Assembly: GCA_030624695.1 (NCBI GenBank)
Contig: JAUXJP010000059.1
Location: forward strand, 1 to 6,364
Origin: Candidatus Dadabacteria bacterium
Lineage (GTDB): Bacteria; Desulfobacterota_D; UBA1144; Nemesobacterales; JAJCZQ01
Reading direction: 5' to 3'
Length of the DNA: 6,364 bases
Below are positions 1 to 5,974 of this stretch, one piece after another (position 1 is the stretch's first letter; the number at the start of each line of letters is the position of its first letter). The notes under the pieces are model-generated. The model had not been told where the DNA came from and searched no databases. It saw only the letters and a list, made by a program, of their open reading frames with translations. The translations under genes and the position numbers were made by a program.

Positions 1-1106
1 ACGGAACATTAAAGATTCTTGCAGAAGTTGAAGATGCTTTGGTGTTTGTTTTTCCAGCTGACCATGTAATTGAAGATGCCAGGGCTTTAGAAAATGCTAT
101 TAAAAGGGCAGATCTGCTTGCCCAAGATGGATTTATTGTTACATTCGGCATAAAGCCTCAATTTCCGGAAACCGGATACGGTTATATAGAAGGTGGTGAA
201 CCTATTGAAGAATGTGGATTAAGAATAAAAAGATTTGTAGAAAAGCCAAATAAAGAAAAAGCAATTGAATATTTAAATAGTGGCAACTATTTTTGGAATG
301 CCGGAATATTTGCATTTAAGGCCTCAACAATTATTAGTGAATTCAGGGAACATGCACCGGAAATTTTCGAGATTCTTGCCGGTGGAGATCATGTTGATGA
401 ATCCACCTATAGTAAACTTCCTAATATTTCATTTGATTATGCTATTATGGAGAATACTGACAGGGGGGCTGTACTTCCTGTATCATTCAAATGGAGCGAC
501 GTCGGTTCCTGGAAATCTGTATATGATTTCCTACCAAAAGAAAAAAATAATAATGTGCTAAATGGGGATATTATTGCAAAGAATTCTAAAAACTGCCTGA
601 TTAAAGGAGACCGACGCCTTATTGTTGCTAACGGGCTTTCAGATATAGCCGTTGTTGATACCGATGATGCTATACTGATTTCTCATATAGACCATTCTTC
701 AAATGTAAAATCCATTGTTAATGAACTAAAAGAAGATGGAAGGCAGGAATGCTTTTCCCATCAAATTGTAAACAAACCCTGGGGATATTATTTAAATCTT
801 AATACGGATGATGGATATAAAGTAAAAAAAATAGTAGTTAATCCCGGAGGCAAACTATCTCTGCAAAAGCACGAACACAGGTCTGAACACTGGATCATAT
901 CAAAGGGGACTGCAAAGGTTACTAACGGTGATGAGACTGTTATTGTAAAAGAAAAAGGGGCTTTGTTTATTCCCCAACGTAATATTCACAGGATTGAAAA
1001 TATTGGTAATACACCACTGCATATAATTGAGGTTCAGTTTGGAATAATACTAGAAGAGGATGACATCGTAAGACTGGAAGATGATTACGGAAGGGTAAGC
1101 AATTGA
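1..1106 (+). CDS. manC: Mannose-1-phosphate guanylyltransferase / mannose-6-phosphate isomerase (bifunctional, ManC/CpsB/AlgA type), 5' end outside window
   Basis: The protein forms GDP-mannose from mannose-1-phosphate and GTP, and the family's C-terminal cupin isomerises fructose-6-phosphate to mannose-6-phosphate. It is cytoplasmic and supplies surface polysaccharide synthesis. The frame is open to the left edge (first full codon at 3), so the TTG at 39 is internal. About 367 codons are present against 460-480 usual for the family, so about 100 residues with the GTP-binding GxGxRLxP loop are missing. Visible motifs are PADHVI near 54-71, FVEKP at 234-248 (sugar-nucleotide pyrophosphorylase signature), WNAGIF at 294-311 and WSDVGSW at 492-512. 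The cupin domain begins at KPWG (about 774) and carries QKHEHRSEHW at 864-893, whose His and Glu residues are the metal ligands of type II phosphomannose isomerases. The stop overlaps the next gene's TTG start. The family assignment is firm. Whether this enzyme has both activities is inferred. Confidence 0.95.
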   Translation, partial: GTLKILAEVEDALVFVFPADHVIEDARALENAIKRADLLAQDGFIVTFGIKPQFPETGYGYIEGGEPIEECGLRIKRFVEKPNKEKAIEYLNSGNYFWNAGIFAFKASTIISEFREHAPEIFEILAGGDHVDESTYSKLPNISFDYAIMENTDRGAVLPVSFKWSDVGSWKSVYDFLPKEKNNNVLNGDIIAKNSKNCLIKGDRRLIVANGLSDIAVVDTDDAILISHIDHSSNVKSIVNELKEDGRQECFSHQIVNKPWGYYLNLNTDDGYKVKKIVVNPGGKLSLQKHEHRSEHWIISKGTAKVTNGDETVIVKEKGALFIPQRNIHRIENIGNTPLHIIEVQFGIILEEDDIVRLEDDYGRVSN

Positions 1107-2074
1107 TTAATAAAATAAGATCTCTGCATTACTTATTTAGTATTTTATTATTTATAACCTTTTTTTCTACTTGTCTTAATGCAGAAGAAATGGGATATGA
1201 AGTTGTTTCCGAGGGGTTCTTAAATACCGATGACCGCTACCAGAGTATGGTTATCAAGGAAAAAGATGACCTGGACAAAATACTTAAACAGCAGGGTGTT
1301 GATACAGAATCAATAAAAATTGATTTAGAGAAAGAGACTTTAGCCTTAATAGTCCCTGATAAAAGCAGTTACCCTGACAGGATATCAATAGAAGAGATTA
1401 AGAAAAATGATCAGCATTTAATTAATGTTAACTATTCTATTGAAACTGCTTCATATGTGCGGGAAAAGAATGAAGAAGTTAACAAACCATACAAATTAAT
1501 TAAGATATTTCCAGCCGGGAAAGATTTTACAAGAGTAAGTTTCAGAGAAACGAATTCTAAAAGCCCTGTCTTCGTAAACAATTCAGTTGAAAATATTATC
1601 AAGTATACAAATGTCCTGGAAGACAACAGGGAAAACCTTTTCTTAAATTATCTTCCCCTTGACAAGGGAAACAGCTGGACATATGACTTTGAGTCGCCAA
1701 GAGGGAAAGGCAGCCAGACTTTTTCCATTGTTACATACACAAATGGGTGGTCAATATTTGATTCATACTTCGGTATGAGCAACCTGGCTCTCAGGTTGGA
1801 TAGGGGAGGACATATTCATGTATCTTCTGAGAATGGCAACAGGCCTTTTTATACTCCGGATGTACTTGTAAGTTATAAAAAAGAACCTTACAAATCAGGG
1901 ACATTTGAATTTAGTGAAATTATGGTAGTTACATCCAGTGAAAACAGTAATATTGAGTTTAAGGATATATATGCAAAAGATGTAGGACTTATATATCATG
2001 AACATAAGACAAATGAGGGTGTTGCCAAATATAGTTTGACGAATGCTTATGTTAGAGGAAAACAAATACCCTAA
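1103..2074 (+). CDS. Secreted protein of unknown function: PrcB-C-terminal-like domain plus 'PLxxGNxWxY' domain
   Basis: The 323-residue protein starts at TTG, 4 bp inside the end of manC. A strong Shine-Dalgarno (GGAAGGG, 1089-1095) lies 7 nt upstream, so the two genes are probably translationally coupled. Residues 1-27 form a signal peptide: positive INKIR, a hydrophobic stretch, then a signal peptidase I-like site LNA|EE. Cys24 is preceded by F-S-T, which is not a proper lipobox, so export to the periplasm or outside is more likely than lipidation. Residues about 35-150 resemble the PrcB C-terminal domain: an 'I-K-x-x-x-D-L' opening, 'LALIVPDKSSYPDRISI', then 'PYKLIKI...VSF'. Residues 182-194 read NYLPLDKGNSWTY, the opening of a beta-rich domain common in bacterial exported proteins. 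It runs to a late 'YAKDVGLIYHEH' motif that typically closes it. No catalytic residues are evident. A role in surface polysaccharide is suggested only by the manC overlap. Domain names are from memory. Confidence 0.85.
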   Translation: MINKIRSLHYLFSILLFITFFSTCLNAEEMGYEVVSEGFLNTDDRYQSMVIKEKDDLDKILKQQGVDTESIKIDLEKETLALIVPDKSSYPDRISIEEIKKNDQHLINVNYSIETASYVREKNEEVNKPYKLIKIFPAGKDFTRVSFRETNSKSPVFVNNSVENIIKYTNVLEDNRENLFLNYLPLDKGNSWTYDFESPRGKGSQTFSIVTYTNGWSIFDSYFGMSNLALRLDRGGHIHVSSENGNRPFYTPDVLVSYKKEPYKSGTFEFSEIMVVTSSENSNIEFKDIYAKDVGLIYHEHKTNEGVAKYSLTNAYVRGKQIP

Positions 2075-2093
2075 TTTCATTATAATGTACTAA

Positions 2094-2121
2094 TTGACAC
2101 AAATTATTCTTTAGTTATTTT
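2094..2121 (+). promoter_or_regulatory. Putative sigma70-type promoter of tRNA-Ser
   Basis: A perfect -35 box TTGACA (2094-2099) is followed after 16 bp by TATTTT (2116-2121), a 4/6 match to TATAAT. Transcription would start near 2128, about 7 nt before the mature tRNA 5' end. The position fits a tRNA promoter well, but the -10 is weak and the region is T-rich, so chance matches are easy. Confidence 0.45.
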
Positions 2122-2134
2122 TTTTATTCCTTTT

Positions 2135-2223
2135 GGAGAGGTGGCCGAGTGGTCGAAGGCGCTCGCCTGCTAAGCGAGTAAGGGGGTTAAACTCCTTCGA
2201 GGGTTCGAATCCCTCCCTCTCCG
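2135..2223 (+). tRNA. tRNA-Ser(GCT)
   Basis: This is an 89-nt class II tRNA. The acceptor stem GGAGAGG (2135-2141) pairs with CCTCTCC (2216-2222), and the discriminator is G2223. The anticodon stem CTCGC/GCGAG (2162-2166/2174-2178) encloses loop CTGCTAA with anticodon GCT (2169-2171), reading AGC and AGU. The long variable arm (2180-2197, AAGGGG...CTCCTT with one G-T pair) is typical of serine tRNAs. The T stem GAGGG/CCCTC (2199-2203/2211-2215) holds loop TTCGAAT. All stems pair. The 3' CCA is not encoded (CAC follows the discriminator), so it must be added by a CCA-adding enzyme. Confidence 0.98.
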
Positions 2224-2225
2224 CA

Positions 2226-2275
2226 CTTCGACAAGCTCAGTACTACCTACTTCTTTCAGGCTCAGTACTACTCCA
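2226..2275. repeat. Two degenerate 25-bp repeat units, core GCTCAGTACTAC
   Basis: Two adjacent units of 25 bp (2226-2250 and 2251-2275) share an exact 12-bp core, GCTCAGTACTAC, at 2235-2246 and 2260-2271. They extend two further matching bases (CA) upstream beyond one mismatch. The first unit opens CTTCGACAAGCTCAG, a core I recall as a dispersed intergenic repeat in many unrelated bacterial genomes, often in inverted pairs. No inverted partner is visible here, so no terminator hairpin can be drawn. The repeat starts 2 nt after the tRNA-Ser 3' end. Its nature (REP-like or small mobile remnant) cannot be settled from one locus. Confidence 0.6.
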
Positions 2276-2347
2276 CCATAATTTAATATTTATCTTTCTT
2301 TGATATCCTCTAAATGGAATAATATTTACACGGGATCAAAAATAAAA

Positions 2348-3169
2348 ATGAAAAAATTTATTTTATCTTTATTTGTAGTTTTTCTTCTTATAGCAGGATT
2401 GAAACTATTTGTATCTCAACATGCGGACAGTTGCCTGAATGAGGGAGGGTTCTGGTACAAAGATATATGCCTTACTTCAAATACGCCCGAAAATGAACTT
2501 AAGAAAGCAGGTTTAATAACTGAAGTAAAAACAGAAAAGACTAATATCAAAGTAACTTATCCTTATAAAGTCCTGGAATACCCGAAAATACATAAATATC
2601 TAAAGCAGAATGTTGAAATCATAAAGAAAGATAACGGTTTTGAAGACCAGGATATTGAGCTTGGATTGAGCGGTCATCCGTGGTCATTAAACATAGACAT
2701 GAGCAATTATGTCTCAGGTGATAAGGTTGCAAGTATTCTTGGTTATGTTTTTAGTTTTACAGGAGGTGCTCATCCTAACCATTCATATTTCTCAGTAAAT
2801 TTTGATAAAACGTCGCAGGACATGATAAGTATTAAAGATTTATTTGATAATACGGAAACAGTTCTCGATAAAATTTCCAAATACGCCGTATCAAATATTC
2901 AAATGCAAAAGTCAGCAAGATTAAATGAGAAAATTAAAGAGGATGAATGGCTAGTTGATGGAGCAGGGCCGGATTTGAAAAATTACAATATTTTTGTATT
3001 TGTTACTGATGGAAATAGTAAAATTGAGGGGCTTAAGTTTATTTTTCCTCCCTACCAGGTTGGCCCGTATGTTGAGGGTGAATACGAAGTAACAGTTCCT
3101 TCGGCAATATTTTATAATAATCTTAAAAGTCAGTACAAAAATAATTTTGTTTTAAAGGAAGCAAAATGA
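2348..3169 (+). CDS. Exported or membrane-anchored DUF4163/DUF3298 (PdaC/RsiV-like) protein
   Basis: I place the start at ATG 2348 (273 residues), where a classic export sequence begins: MKKF then a hydrophobic run to about residue 22. An upstream in-frame TTG at 2300 would add 16 polar residues before it. Only a weak GGGA (2332-2335) serves as ribosome site. The hydrophobic stretch lacks a clear cleavage site, so it may be an uncleaved anchor with the rest periplasmic. Residues 29-41 form a Cys pair framing C-x3-GG-x-W-x4-C, probably a disulfide. Residues about 60-140 match DUF4163. TGGAHPNHSYF (138-148) leads into DUF3298, which ends in PPYQVGPYVEG followed by a beta strand. These paired domains occur in the lysozyme-binding anti-sigma factor RsiV and the peptidoglycan deacetylase PdaC. 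No cytoplasmic anti-sigma segment, NodB deacetylase domain or sigma-factor gene is present, so the protein looks like a stand-alone sensor or binding domain. The stop overlaps tag by ATGA. Confidence 0.85.
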   Translation: MKKFILSLFVVFLLIAGLKLFVSQHADSCLNEGGFWYKDICLTSNTPENELKKAGLITEVKTEKTNIKVTYPYKVLEYPKIHKYLKQNVEIIKKDNGFEDQDIELGLSGHPWSLNIDMSNYVSGDKVASILGYVFSFTGGAHPNHSYFSVNFDKTSQDMISIKDLFDNTETVLDKISKYAVSNIQMQKSARLNEKIKEDEWLVDGAGPDLKNYNIFVFVTDGNSKIEGLKFIFPPYQVGPYVEGEYEVTVPSAIFYNNLKSQYKNNFVLKEAK

Positions 3170-3729
3170 ACAGATGCAGCTGGTGCGATGGAAATGATCT
3201 TTATATTGACTATCACGACAAGGAATGGGGAGTCCCGGTATATGATGATAATAAGCAGTTTGAATTCCTGGTTCTTGAGTCTGCCCAGGCAGGGCTTAGC
3301 TGGCTTACAATACTTAAAAGACGGGACAACTATAGGATTGCTTATGATAACTTTGACCCCGTGAAAGTGGCATCTTTTGATGAAAAAAAGATAAATGAAC
3401 TAATAAATAATGAAGGCATTATTAGAAACAGGAGAAAGATAGAGGCTTCTGTTAACAACGCCGGATTCTTCCTGGACATACAAAAAGAGTTTGGGAGTTT
3501 TTCGGACTATCTGTGGGGATTTGTAAATAACAAACAGGTGGTAAATTCCTGGAAAGAATTATCAGAAGTACCGGCTAATACAAATCTATCAGATAGTATA
3601 ACGAAAGATTTGAAAAGCAGGGGATTTAAGTTCATAGGTCCTACAATATTATATGCTCACCTACAGGCTGCAGGGATTGTAAATGATCATCTGGTAGACT
3701 GTTTCAGGTATAAAGAGGTAATGGCTTAA
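3166..3729 (+). CDS. tag: DNA-3-methyladenine glycosylase I
   Basis: This constitutive base-excision repair enzyme removes 3-methyladenine from alkylated DNA. The length is 187 residues, the same as E. coli Tag. All four zinc ligands sit at the E. coli positions: Cys4, His17, His175 and Cys179. Glu38, the proposed catalytic or base-recognition acid, and Trp46 are conserved within LESAQAGLSW. The opening RCSWC and the C-terminal GFKFIGPTILYAHLQAAGIVNDH are diagnostic. The ATG overlaps the upstream stop (ATGA), and an AAAGGAAG Shine-Dalgarno lies in the end of the previous gene, so both are cotranscribed. The upstream gene encodes an unrelated exported protein, so the pairing need not be functional. 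The stop TAA shares TTAA (3726-3729) with the stop of the convergent dehydrogenase gene. The protein appears intact. Confidence 0.98.
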   Translation: MNRCSWCDGNDLYIDYHDKEWGVPVYDDNKQFEFLVLESAQAGLSWLTILKRRDNYRIAYDNFDPVKVASFDEKKINELINNEGIIRNRRKIEASVNNAGFFLDIQKEFGSFSDYLWGFVNNKQVVNSWKELSEVPANTNLSDSITKDLKSRGFKFIGPTILYAHLQAAGIVNDHLVDCFRYKEVMA

Positions 3730-5114
3730 GAAGGAAAGATTTTCCCGGGATTCATAATATTATTTACATCAAAAACAGATTTTATGTTTTTCATAATTTC
3801 TATTTCTTTGGCTGTCCTTGTATACATCAGGTATGGCCTCTTAATCATTCCAACCCCATGTTCTGCAGAGATACTACCTTCAAATTTTGCTACAATCCTG
3901 TATAGGTGATGGTTAACTTCTTTGCAGAACTTAAGGAAATCACCTTTATCATAAGATTTTGGTTTTAGGATGCTGATATGGATATTCCCGTCGCCAATAT
4001 GACCGAATAAAATGGTATCAAATTCCGGGTATTCATTATTAATAATATTTTGAATATCTTTAATAAATAGAGGTATTTGCGAAGGCTTGACAGAAATATC
4101 GTTTTTATAAGTTAGAAATACAGAAATTGCTTCAGTTATGTTTTCCCTGAAGCTCCAAAGTTCATTGTATTGTTTATTGTTCTGGCTAATAATACCCTCA
4201 ACAATAATTCCACTCGTACTCAGAACATTGTATATTGATTCGGCTTTAATCAGTTGTTCCTCGGAACCACACTCAATATCAATTAAAAGATAGTAGGGGG
4301 AATTCTTTAATGGAAATTTTATTTTTGAAATAGTATTAATATGTTTTACAGCACTATTCGAAAAGAATTCAAATGCATTTAGTATAAAGTTGTTTCTGAA
4401 TAAATTTAATATTTCAGAGGATTTAGATATATCTGATACTGATAATAATATGTTTACAGAGTCACGTGGCTTGTCAGTTAATTCTACTATCGCCTCACAA
4501 ATAATACCTAGTGTACCTTCACTGCCAATAAAAAGATCTTTTAGATTATATCCAGTTGCATTTTTTGTAAGTCCCTTGTTGAGATCAAGTACATTTGCAT
4601 TTCCTGTCACAACCCTGAGCCCTTTAATCCAGTTTTTTGTTAAACCGTATCTTATAACATGAACGCCCCCTGCATTTGTAGCTATATTTCCGCCGATCTG
4701 ACTACTACCCTTTGATGACAGGTCTATTGGATAAAAGAGGTTGTGTTTTTCTGCATATTCCTGTATTTCCTGAGTTGTTACACCTGCTTCAACACTAAGA
4801 AGACGGTCTGTTTCGTTGAACTCAATTATTTTATTCATTTTATCAAGTGATATTACAAGTTCCCTATGGGAAGCCACTGCACCAGCACTGAGTCCGGTCC
4901 TTCCACCAGACGGGACTAAAGGGACCTTATGTTTATTAGCAAAAATTACAATATCTCTGATATTATTAATTGATTCGGGAAAAACAATAGCAAGAGGGTC
5001 GGGTATAAATTCCCTGGTCCAGTCAGTACCGTAGGTATTTAAGACTGATTCTTCGTCAGTGATTTTACAACTTACTGTATTTCTTAATTCCTGGAGTAAA
5101 GAAGAACTGTCCAT
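3726..5114 (-). CDS. FAD-linked D-2-hydroxyacid dehydrogenase (D-2-hydroxyglutarate / D-lactate dehydrogenase type, GlcD superfamily)
   Basis: The 462-residue flavoprotein is predicted to oxidise a D-2-hydroxy acid to the 2-oxo acid, passing electrons to a quinone, electron-transfer flavoprotein or other acceptor. The N-terminal half is the FAD_binding_4 (PCMH) domain: PSGGRTG at 68-74, GGNIATNAGG at 141-150 and GSEGTLG at 197-203. The C-terminal FAD-oxidase domain has GHIGDGNIH at 371-379 and SAEHG at 416-420. His372, His379 and Glu418 match the metal-site ligands of the D-2-hydroxyglutarate dehydrogenase clade. Arg323 sits in SFRENITEA, and the C-terminus MNPGKIF is typical. The run YPIDLSSKGSSQIGGN suggests the D2HGDH/D-LDH branch rather than true glycolate oxidase GlcD, and no GlcE, GlcF or iron-sulfur domain is nearby. 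No signal peptide is seen. ATG 5114 lacks an obvious Shine-Dalgarno but lies 12 bp after the upstream stop, suggesting coupling. The exact substrate is undetermined. Confidence 0.92.
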   Translation of the reverse strand: MDSSSLLQELRNTVSCKITDEESVLNTYGTDWTREFIPDPLAIVFPESINNIRDIVIFANKHKVPLVPSGGRTGLSAGAVASHRELVISLDKMNKIIEFNETDRLLSVEAGVTTQEIQEYAEKHNLFYPIDLSSKGSSQIGGNIATNAGGVHVIRYGLTKNWIKGLRVVTGNANVLDLNKGLTKNATGYNLKDLFIGSEGTLGIICEAIVELTDKPRDSVNILLSVSDISKSSEILNLFRNNFILNAFEFFSNSAVKHINTISKIKFPLKNSPYYLLIDIECGSEEQLIKAESIYNVLSTSGIIVEGIISQNNKQYNELWSFRENITEAISVFLTYKNDISVKPSQIPLFIKDIQNIINNEYPEFDTILFGHIGDGNIHISILKPKSYDKGDFLKFCKEVNHHLYRIVAKFEGSISAEHGVGMIKRPYLMYTRTAKEIEIMKNIKSVFDVNNIMNPGKIFPS

Positions 5115-5126
5115 AACAGAACTATA

Positions 5127-5744
5127 TTAACAGCTTTCAAACACTTTAATCAGGTATTCGCCACTTTCTTTACTGAAATTAATGATTCTTACTATATCCT
5201 TATTGTCTAAATCTTCTTCAATGTTTCTGACTGTTCTCTTAATTGCGAGAGAATGGCCCGGATCTTCTTTTGCATGAACTTCTATAAATTTTGATGGGTA
5301 ATCCAGTGGACTGGTTTTTGGGAATAAAATGCCGGAAACGTTTTCAAAAAGGTAAGAATGCCCTAAGATTCCCAAAGGATATTCATCTGCTTCTTTCTGA
5401 AGGAATTCATTGTACTCATCAATAAGGTCTTTATTATTTGATTCTAATGTCTCTTCACCAAGATCATTCAGGTCTTTTAACGCAATCTGTGCGTGTCCAA
5501 GTTCACCCTGGGCACAAAATTCAAATCTTTTACTTAGATATGGATTTGATTCAGAAGTATTTTCAGCTGCTTTATACACGGCTTTTTGGCTTAAATCTTC
5601 AATAAAATAGAATGTTTTCAGGAACTTTTTATAAATATCTAAAGTAATACTTCCACTTTGCAGAATTTGTACATTTTCGTTTTTTTCCAATATCTCCAGA
5701 TAGTTCTGAACTTCATTGTCTAAACTGCATTCGAGATTGCTCAT
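5127..5744 (-). CDS. Heme-oxygenase-fold non-heme diiron protein (TENA/PqqC-like, 'iron-containing redox enzyme' / HDO family)
   Basis: The protein is predicted to be a soluble all-helical enzyme that activates O2 at a two-iron site. With the start at ATG 5744 it has 205 residues, normal for this fold. A GAGG Shine-Dalgarno (5750-5753) sits 5 nt upstream and a promoter precedes it. An alternative TTG at 5876 would run through that promoter and into tRNA-Arg, so I reject it. All six metal ligands are visible: Glu81 and His84 (GELGH), Glu134 (SYLFEN), His157, Asp161 and His164 (H-x3-D-x2-H). The last three have the spacing known in UndA, CADD and related diiron oxygenases, and the E-x2-H pair looks UndA-like. 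The segment GHAQIALKDLNDLG (83-96) matches the family's core. Known relatives act on fatty acids, amino acids or their own side chains, and fold alone does not give the substrate. It is the first gene of an operon with the dehydrogenase 12 bp downstream. Confidence 0.88.
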   Translation of the reverse strand: MSNLECSLDNEVQNYLEILEKNENVQILQSGSITLDIYKKFLKTFYFIEDLSQKAVYKAAENTSESNPYLSKRFEFCAQGELGHAQIALKDLNDLGEETLESNNKDLIDEYNEFLQKEADEYPLGILGHSYLFENVSGILFPKTSPLDYPSKFIEVHAKEDPGHSLAIKRTVRNIEEDLDNKDIVRIINFSKESGEYLIKVFESC

Positions 5745-5777
5745 TTTTACCTCATTCTGTATAAAATCCAGACCATT

Positions 5778-5805
5778 ATTATATAGCTTTATTTTATTCT
5801 GTAAA
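5778..5805 (-). promoter_or_regulatory. Sigma70-type promoter of the diiron protein / dehydrogenase operon
   Basis: Read on the minus strand, TTTACA (5805-5800, 5/6 match to TTGACA) is followed after 16 bp by a perfect TATAAT (5783-5778). Transcription would start near 5771. This gives a leader of about 27 nt with GAGG placed correctly before ATG 5744. Promoter, leader and ribosome site support one another. They lie in the 117-bp gap shared with the divergent tRNA-Arg. Confidence 0.65.
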
Positions 5806-5861
5806 TAATTTGATGAATTTAATAAATCTGGTAATAATATACGGTTTTCCGAGGAGAAATT

Positions 5862-5935
5862 GCGCCCGTAGCTCAACTGGACAGAGCGTTCGGCTACGGA
5901 CCGGAAGGTTGGGGGTTCGACTCCCTCCGGGCGCA
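5862..5935 (+). tRNA. tRNA-Arg(ACG)
   Basis: This is a 74-nt class I tRNA. The acceptor stem GCGCCCG (5862-5868) pairs with CGGGCGC (5928-5934), and the discriminator is A5935. The D stem is GCTC/GAGC (5871-5874/5884-5887). The anticodon stem TTCGG/CCGGA (5889-5893/5901-5905, one wobble) holds loop CTACGGA with anticodon ACG (5896-5898). ACG is normally edited to ICG by TadA, so it reads CGU, CGC and CGA. The T stem GGGGG/CCCTC has one G-T pair and loop TTCGACT. CCA is not encoded (GTT follows). A weak promoter candidate lies upstream (TTGATG at 5810-5815, TAATAT at 5835-5840, 19-bp spacer), too poor to list separately. Confidence 0.98.
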
Positions 5936-5936
5936 G

Positions 5937-5964
5937 TTAATTATTAGATAATCTAGATAATTAA
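5937..5964. repeat. AT-rich inverted repeat, 13-bp arms, directly after tRNA-Arg
   Basis: The left arm TTAATTAT+TAGAT (5937-5949) and right arm ATCTA+ATAATTAA (5951-5955, 5957-5964) are perfect reverse complements. They are interrupted only by the central A5950 and a single extra G5956. The repeat begins 2 nt after the tRNA 3' end and ends in the AAGG that would serve as ribosome site for the next gene. As RNA it could fold into an all-but-one A-U hairpin, but no T-run follows, so it is not a standard terminator. A palindromic operator or a tRNA trailer hairpin are alternatives. Confidence 0.55.
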
Positions 5965-5974
5965 GGTAAGTAAA

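Noticed and set aside
39..41. TTG at 39 as the start of the ManC protein.
   Set aside because: The frame is open to the window edge and the family has about 100 more N-terminal residues, including the nucleotide-binding loop.
1169..1183. Cys24 of the secreted protein as a lipoprotein site.
   Set aside because: The residues before it (F-S-T) do not fit the lipobox, and a normal signal peptidase I site (LNA|EE) follows directly.
2111..2134. T-rich run as a terminator for the secreted-protein gene.
   Set aside because: No stem-forming sequence precedes the run, and it fits better as the -10 region and leader of tRNA-Ser.
2226..2275. The two repeat units as the start of a CRISPR array.
   Set aside because: There are only two degenerate copies with no regular spacer between them, and no cas genes are in view.
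2300..2347. In-frame TTG at 2300 as the start of the DUF4163/DUF3298 gene, adding 16 residues.
   Set aside because: It places polar residues before a textbook export sequence that begins at ATG 2348, and it overlaps a possible TTGATA -35 box.
3726..5114. Calling the dehydrogenase glcD of a glycolate oxidase complex.
   Set aside because: No GlcE or GlcF partner is nearby, and the motifs fit the D-2-hydroxyglutarate/D-lactate dehydrogenase branch better.
5127..5744. Naming the diiron protein a CADD-type p-aminobenzoate synthase.
   Set aside because: The ligand spacing E-x2-H differs from CADD as I remember it, and I cannot identify the equivalent self-sacrificed residues, so only the fold family is supported.
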